Origin: an uncultured Lachnoclostridium sp.
GTDB taxonomy: Bacteria > Bacillota > Clostridia > Lachnospirales > Lachnospiraceae
NCBI GenBank assembly: GCA_947369165.1
Contig: CANBKJ010000028.1
Location: 1 to 35,665, forward strand
DNA length: 35,665 nt
Direction: 5' to 3'
In this document: one piece after another, positions 33,358 through 35,665 of the stretch
Layout: every line of letters starts with the position of its first letter
How positions within the stretch are numbered: position 1 is the first letter of the stretch
Position numbers and translations under genes: made by a program
Notes under the pieces: generated by a model
Databases searched by the model: none
What the model was told of the DNA's origin: nothing
Seen by the model: the letters and a program-made list of their open reading frames with translations, nothing else

Positions 33358-33797
33358 TTGGTTACCTCCTTATTCTGTAACATTTGATTTGCTTCCTTAA
33401 TCTGTGTGAGCAGGGAGCTGAAACGTTCTTCGCCTAGAGTTCTCCGAAGGTTATAGATCGGTTTCAGATAGTGCTGGTATGCCTGCTGCAGCTCCTGGTG
33501 TCCTTTTTCTGTGATAAACAGGGTATAGCTTCGTTTATCCTTTTTGCTGTATTGTTTTTCAAGAAATTCCTTTTTTTCTAAGCTTTCGATCAGTCGGCTC
33601 ACTGCGGATTTGCTCAATCCCATAAGCACAGACAGATCCAGAGGTGTTTTTGCTTCATCGGATATGAAAATACGGGACAGCATATCGATTTCCTGGGGAG
33701 AGGTGGCACCCTTTCTTTTTCCCCTTATATGAAGGCTTGAAAAAAGCCTTATTTCATGCATTTTTTCCATCATGTCAAGCCAGTCGTAATCTTCCAT
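33354..33797 (-). CDS. MarR-family transcriptional regulator
   Basis: The 147-residue protein has the MarR winged-helix domain. LSVLMGLSKSAVSRLIESLEKKEFLEKQYSKKD (about 58-90) covers the helix-turn-helix and wing, then RSYTLFITEKG forms the beta wing. N- and C-terminal helices for dimerisation are present. AAGGGAG precedes the ATG. A 25-bp dyad at the start of transcription is the likely autoregulatory operator. MarR proteins commonly respond to phenolic or other small effectors and control an adjacent efflux gene, here the FUSC-type protein that overlaps it by four bases. Confidence 0.94.
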   Translation of the reverse strand: MEDYDWLDMMEKMHEIRLFSSLHIRGKRKGATSPQEIDMLSRIFISDEAKTPLDLSVLMGLSKSAVSRLIESLEKKEFLEKQYSKKDKRSYTLFITEKGHQELQQAYQHYLKPIYNLRRTLGEERFSSLLTQIKEANQMLQNKEVTK

Positions 33798-33873
33798 AAT
33801 AGCTCCCTTCTGAGAGTGTGCGGCAGCTCAATGGAGCGCATTGAGCTTAAATCGTGTTTTTCCTCATTCCTGC

Positions 33874-33898
33874 ATATAGTTCATATTGTAAACTATAT
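33874..33898. promoter_or_regulatory. Probable MarR operator
   Basis: ATATAGTT (33874-33881), 9-base spacer, AACTATAT (33891-33898). On the minus strand it begins inside the -10 box and covers the start site, the usual position for repression. Confidence 0.7.
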
Positions 33899-33925
33899 CT
33901 TATGTGAAAAAGATTTAATTGTCAA
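33897..33925 (-). promoter_or_regulatory. Promoter of the marR-FUSC operon
   Basis: On the minus strand TTGACA (complement of 33920-33925), 17-base spacer, TAAGAT (complement of 33897-33902). It overlaps the operator at 33874-33898. Confidence 0.8.
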
Positions 33926-33943
33926 TAGGGGAAGGAGATTTTT

Positions 33944-34024
33944 GTGAAAAACAGAAAAAATAAGCAGGGAAAACAGGGGGGTATTTTGCAGATTGACGGA
34001 GGGAATAAATTGTTTCAATATTGA
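33944..34024 (+). CDS. Possible 26-residue ORF
   Basis: GTG 33944 lies after GAAGGAGA (33931-33938) and opens a frame MKNRKNKQGKQGG...KLFQY ending in TGA at 34022. The product is short and basic, of unknown nature. It could be the surviving start of a gene whose remainder was lost, since a good ribosome site is attached to so little coding sequence. The alternative is a chance frame in AT-rich DNA. Confidence 0.25.
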   Translation: MKNRKNKQGKQGGILQIDGGNKLFQY

Positions 34025-34046
34025 GGTCTGAACAAGTTGCCTTTAG

Positions 34047-35425
34047 GTGGATTGTATATATTTATCCGATAAGTTTGAGTTTGCAGTTATCTATGGTCGG
34101 CGTCGTGTGGGAAAAACGGCACTCATCAATCAATTTATCAAAGATAAAAAGGCGATCTACTTTATGGGAGTGGAGAGTAATGCAAAGCAGAATCTGGAGA
34201 ACTTTAGCAAAAATGTTTTGGAATTTGGTACGTCTATTCAAGGGGATACGACTTTTGTTTCATTTCAGGCTGCATTGGAATATGTTTTTAAGCTGGCGGA
34301 AGTAGAACGTCTGATTTTAGCGATTGATGAGTATCCTTATGTAGCCCGTTCTTCTAAAAGCCTTGCTTCTACGTTACAGCTTTTAATCGATAAATATAAG
34401 GACAGATCAAAATTGATGCTGATTCTTTGCGGTTCTTCCATGTCTTATATCGAAGACCATGTGCTGGCTTACAAGGCGCCGCTTTATAGCAGACGCACAG
34501 CTCAGATGAAACTATTACCCTTTGATTTTTCTGACACCTGCCAGTATTTCGAGAATTTTTCTGATGAGGACAAAGCACTGATTTACGGTATTGTAGGCGG
34601 AACACCACAGTATTTATTACAAATGAATGACCAGTTAAGTATCGAGGACAATATTAAGAATACGTTTTTAAATCCTACCTCTTCTCTCTTTGAAGAGCCG
34701 GAAAATCTGCTGAAGCAGGAAGTACGGGAACCAGCACTTTACAATGCCATTATTACGGCAATTGCGACGGGAGCCTCCCGGATGGCAGAGATTTCTACAA
34801 AAGTTGGTGAAGATACAAGCGTTTGTGCTTCCTATTTGAAAAATCTTATGGCGCTGGGATTGATCCAAAAAGAATTACCCTATGGAGAAAAGACTTCCCG
34901 CAAATCCATTTATTCCCTTGCGGATAATATGTTTCGATTCTGGTATCGCTTTGTACCAGAGAATCAGTCGATTATTGGCCGTGGAGCTGCTGATCTGGCT
35001 TATAGACGAATCAAACCCTGTTTGTCAGATTATATGGGGAAGGTGTTTGAGGAAATATGCAGGCAGTATCTTTGGATGTTGCTGCTAAAAGAGAATCCCC
35101 AGTAGAATTTAAGGAACTGGGCCGCTGGTGGGGCACAGATCCATCCACACGAAGTCAGACGGAGATCGATATTATGGGCGAGCAGGATAAGAATACCGCC
35201 CTGTTTGCCGAATGCAAGTGGACAAATGAAAAAGTTGATGTCGGTGTTTTGAAGACATTGGTAAAACGGAGCCAGTTGTTCCATTATGACAATGTTCATT
35301 TGTATCTCTTTGCAAAGAGTGGTTTTACGAAGAGTTGCGTAGAAATGGCGGAGGATCGGAAGGATTTGGCACTTGTGTCGTATCAGGAGATTTTGAAGAA
35401 AATGGTGGAATCGTCTGCTTCTTAA
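34047..35425 (+). pseudogene. Broken DUF234-type (archaeal-ATPase-like) AAA ATPase gene
   Basis: Residues of two frames together make one protein. The first (34047-35105) contains Walker A YGRRRVGKTALI, Walker B-like LILAIDEYPY, ILCGSS, and the winged-helix segment ASYLKNLMALGLI. The second frame (to 35425) continues with EFKELGRWWGTDP, EIDIMGEQ and ALFAECKW, the DUF234 nuclease-like tail with D and ExK-type residues. The break is at about 35097-35103, where a run of four C would have to be five to stay in frame. The 5' end is also missing: GTG 34047 is preceded by an in-frame TAG at 34044 and has no ribosome site, and the usual N-terminal FIGR segment is absent. Two defects make true decay more likely than a single sequencing error. 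Confidence 0.8.
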
Positions 35426-35665
35426 GATAAAGGGGTTAAAACTGGAATAATGTTCTTAGAAATCTCTAGCGAAAAATAAATTTTTTTTAAAAAATTAGTG
35501 TTAAAGTATAACATATTAAGCCTCTTAGCATGGAAAGGATAAGGAATTCTATATAGCGTGCCATTTCTAGCTGACATTGACGAACGTCTTTTAAATAGGA
35601 GATTTTAGATGATAGGTAAAGTGGGAAACTTGAGAGAATTGATTATTGCTTAGCTAGATGGATAG
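35426..35665. other. AT-rich intergenic end of the window
   Basis: I see no clear gene here. A run of T and A (35477-35496) forms a weak AT hairpin that could end transcription. A 14-codon frame at 35609-35653 (MIGKVGNLRELIIA) has AGGAGA eight bases upstream but is too short to call. Confidence 0.4.

Noticed and set aside
35090-35110. Programmed -1 frameshift in the ATPase gene
   Set aside because: The local sequence (AAT CCC CAG) does not allow good re-pairing one base back and no stimulatory structure is evident; the gene also has a defective 5' end, so mutation is the simpler reading.
35609-35653. 14-codon frame MIGKVGNLRELIIA with a ribosome-like site
   Set aside because: Too short to support a gene; no neighbouring context.
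1-35665. Nine-base identity of the two ends (GATGGATAG), suggesting a circular element
   Set aside because: Nine bases is too short to support circularity in a window of this size, and there are no replication, mobilisation or phage genes. The gene content is chromosomal.

Overview
The window looks like chromosome from an anaerobic, probably spore-forming, butyrate-producing member of the Lachnospiraceae (Clostridia). I infer this from the thl-crt-hbd-bcd-etfB-etfA operon, a butyryl-CoA:acetate CoA-transferase-like gene, a four-subunit ferredoxin-linked 2-oxoacid oxidoreductase, two CotF-like spore-coat genes, AGGAGG-type ribosome binding sites and a BspA-like leucine-rich-repeat surface protein. 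I cannot name the genus. I see no rRNA, tRNA, CRISPR array, intact insertion sequence, prophage or plasmid replication gene.

Layout. 1-2.5 kb: an AT-rich gene for an unknown secreted protein, an MscS channel, and two small CotF-like genes on the minus strand. 2.6-6.4 kb: an SGNH hydrolase gene followed by a PhoB/PhoR-type two-component system, apparently one operon. 6.4-9.5 kb: the 2-oxoacid:ferredoxin oxidoreductase operon (gamma, delta, alpha, beta), led by a near-consensus promoter with a perfect palindrome at its start site. 9.7-11.05 kb, minus strand: the CoA-transferase. 11.3-14.4 kb: the large leucine-rich-repeat protein. 14.6-21.3 kb: coaD, then the six genes that turn two acetyl-CoA into butyryl-CoA. 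21.4-24.7 kb: glycosyltransferase, polysaccharide deacetylase and secreted GH5 glycanase. 24.8-26.2 kb: a DUF4867-like protein and a lipoprotein, convergent. 26.3-27.8 kb: what may be the scar of a toxin-antitoxin locus, then a gene fusing a zinc-phospholipase-C-like domain to a tyrosine phosphatase. 28-32.3 kb: sbcD-sbcC. 32.3-33.8 kb, minus strand: a MarR regulator and a FUSC-type membrane protein with a recognisable operator. 33.9-35.7 kb: a broken DUF234-type ATPase gene and AT-rich DNA.

How it fits together. The oxidoreductase makes acyl-CoA and reduced ferredoxin from a 2-oxoacid; thiolase, hydroxybutyryl-CoA dehydrogenase, crotonase and Bcd-EtfAB carry acetyl-CoA to butyryl-CoA; the CoA-transferase would release butyrate while regenerating acetyl-CoA from acetate. 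CoaD makes a CoA precursor. Nearly the whole fermentative route to butyrate thus lies within 15 kb.

The least explained elements are non-coding: a dispersed hairpin-rich intergenic repeat (about 9.5 and 22.8 kb, with a related tail at 27.85 kb), the 27-nt palindrome at 6428-6454, stem-loops between thl, crt and hbd, and the promoter with direct repeats at 26.3 kb that drives only a 40-codon frame.
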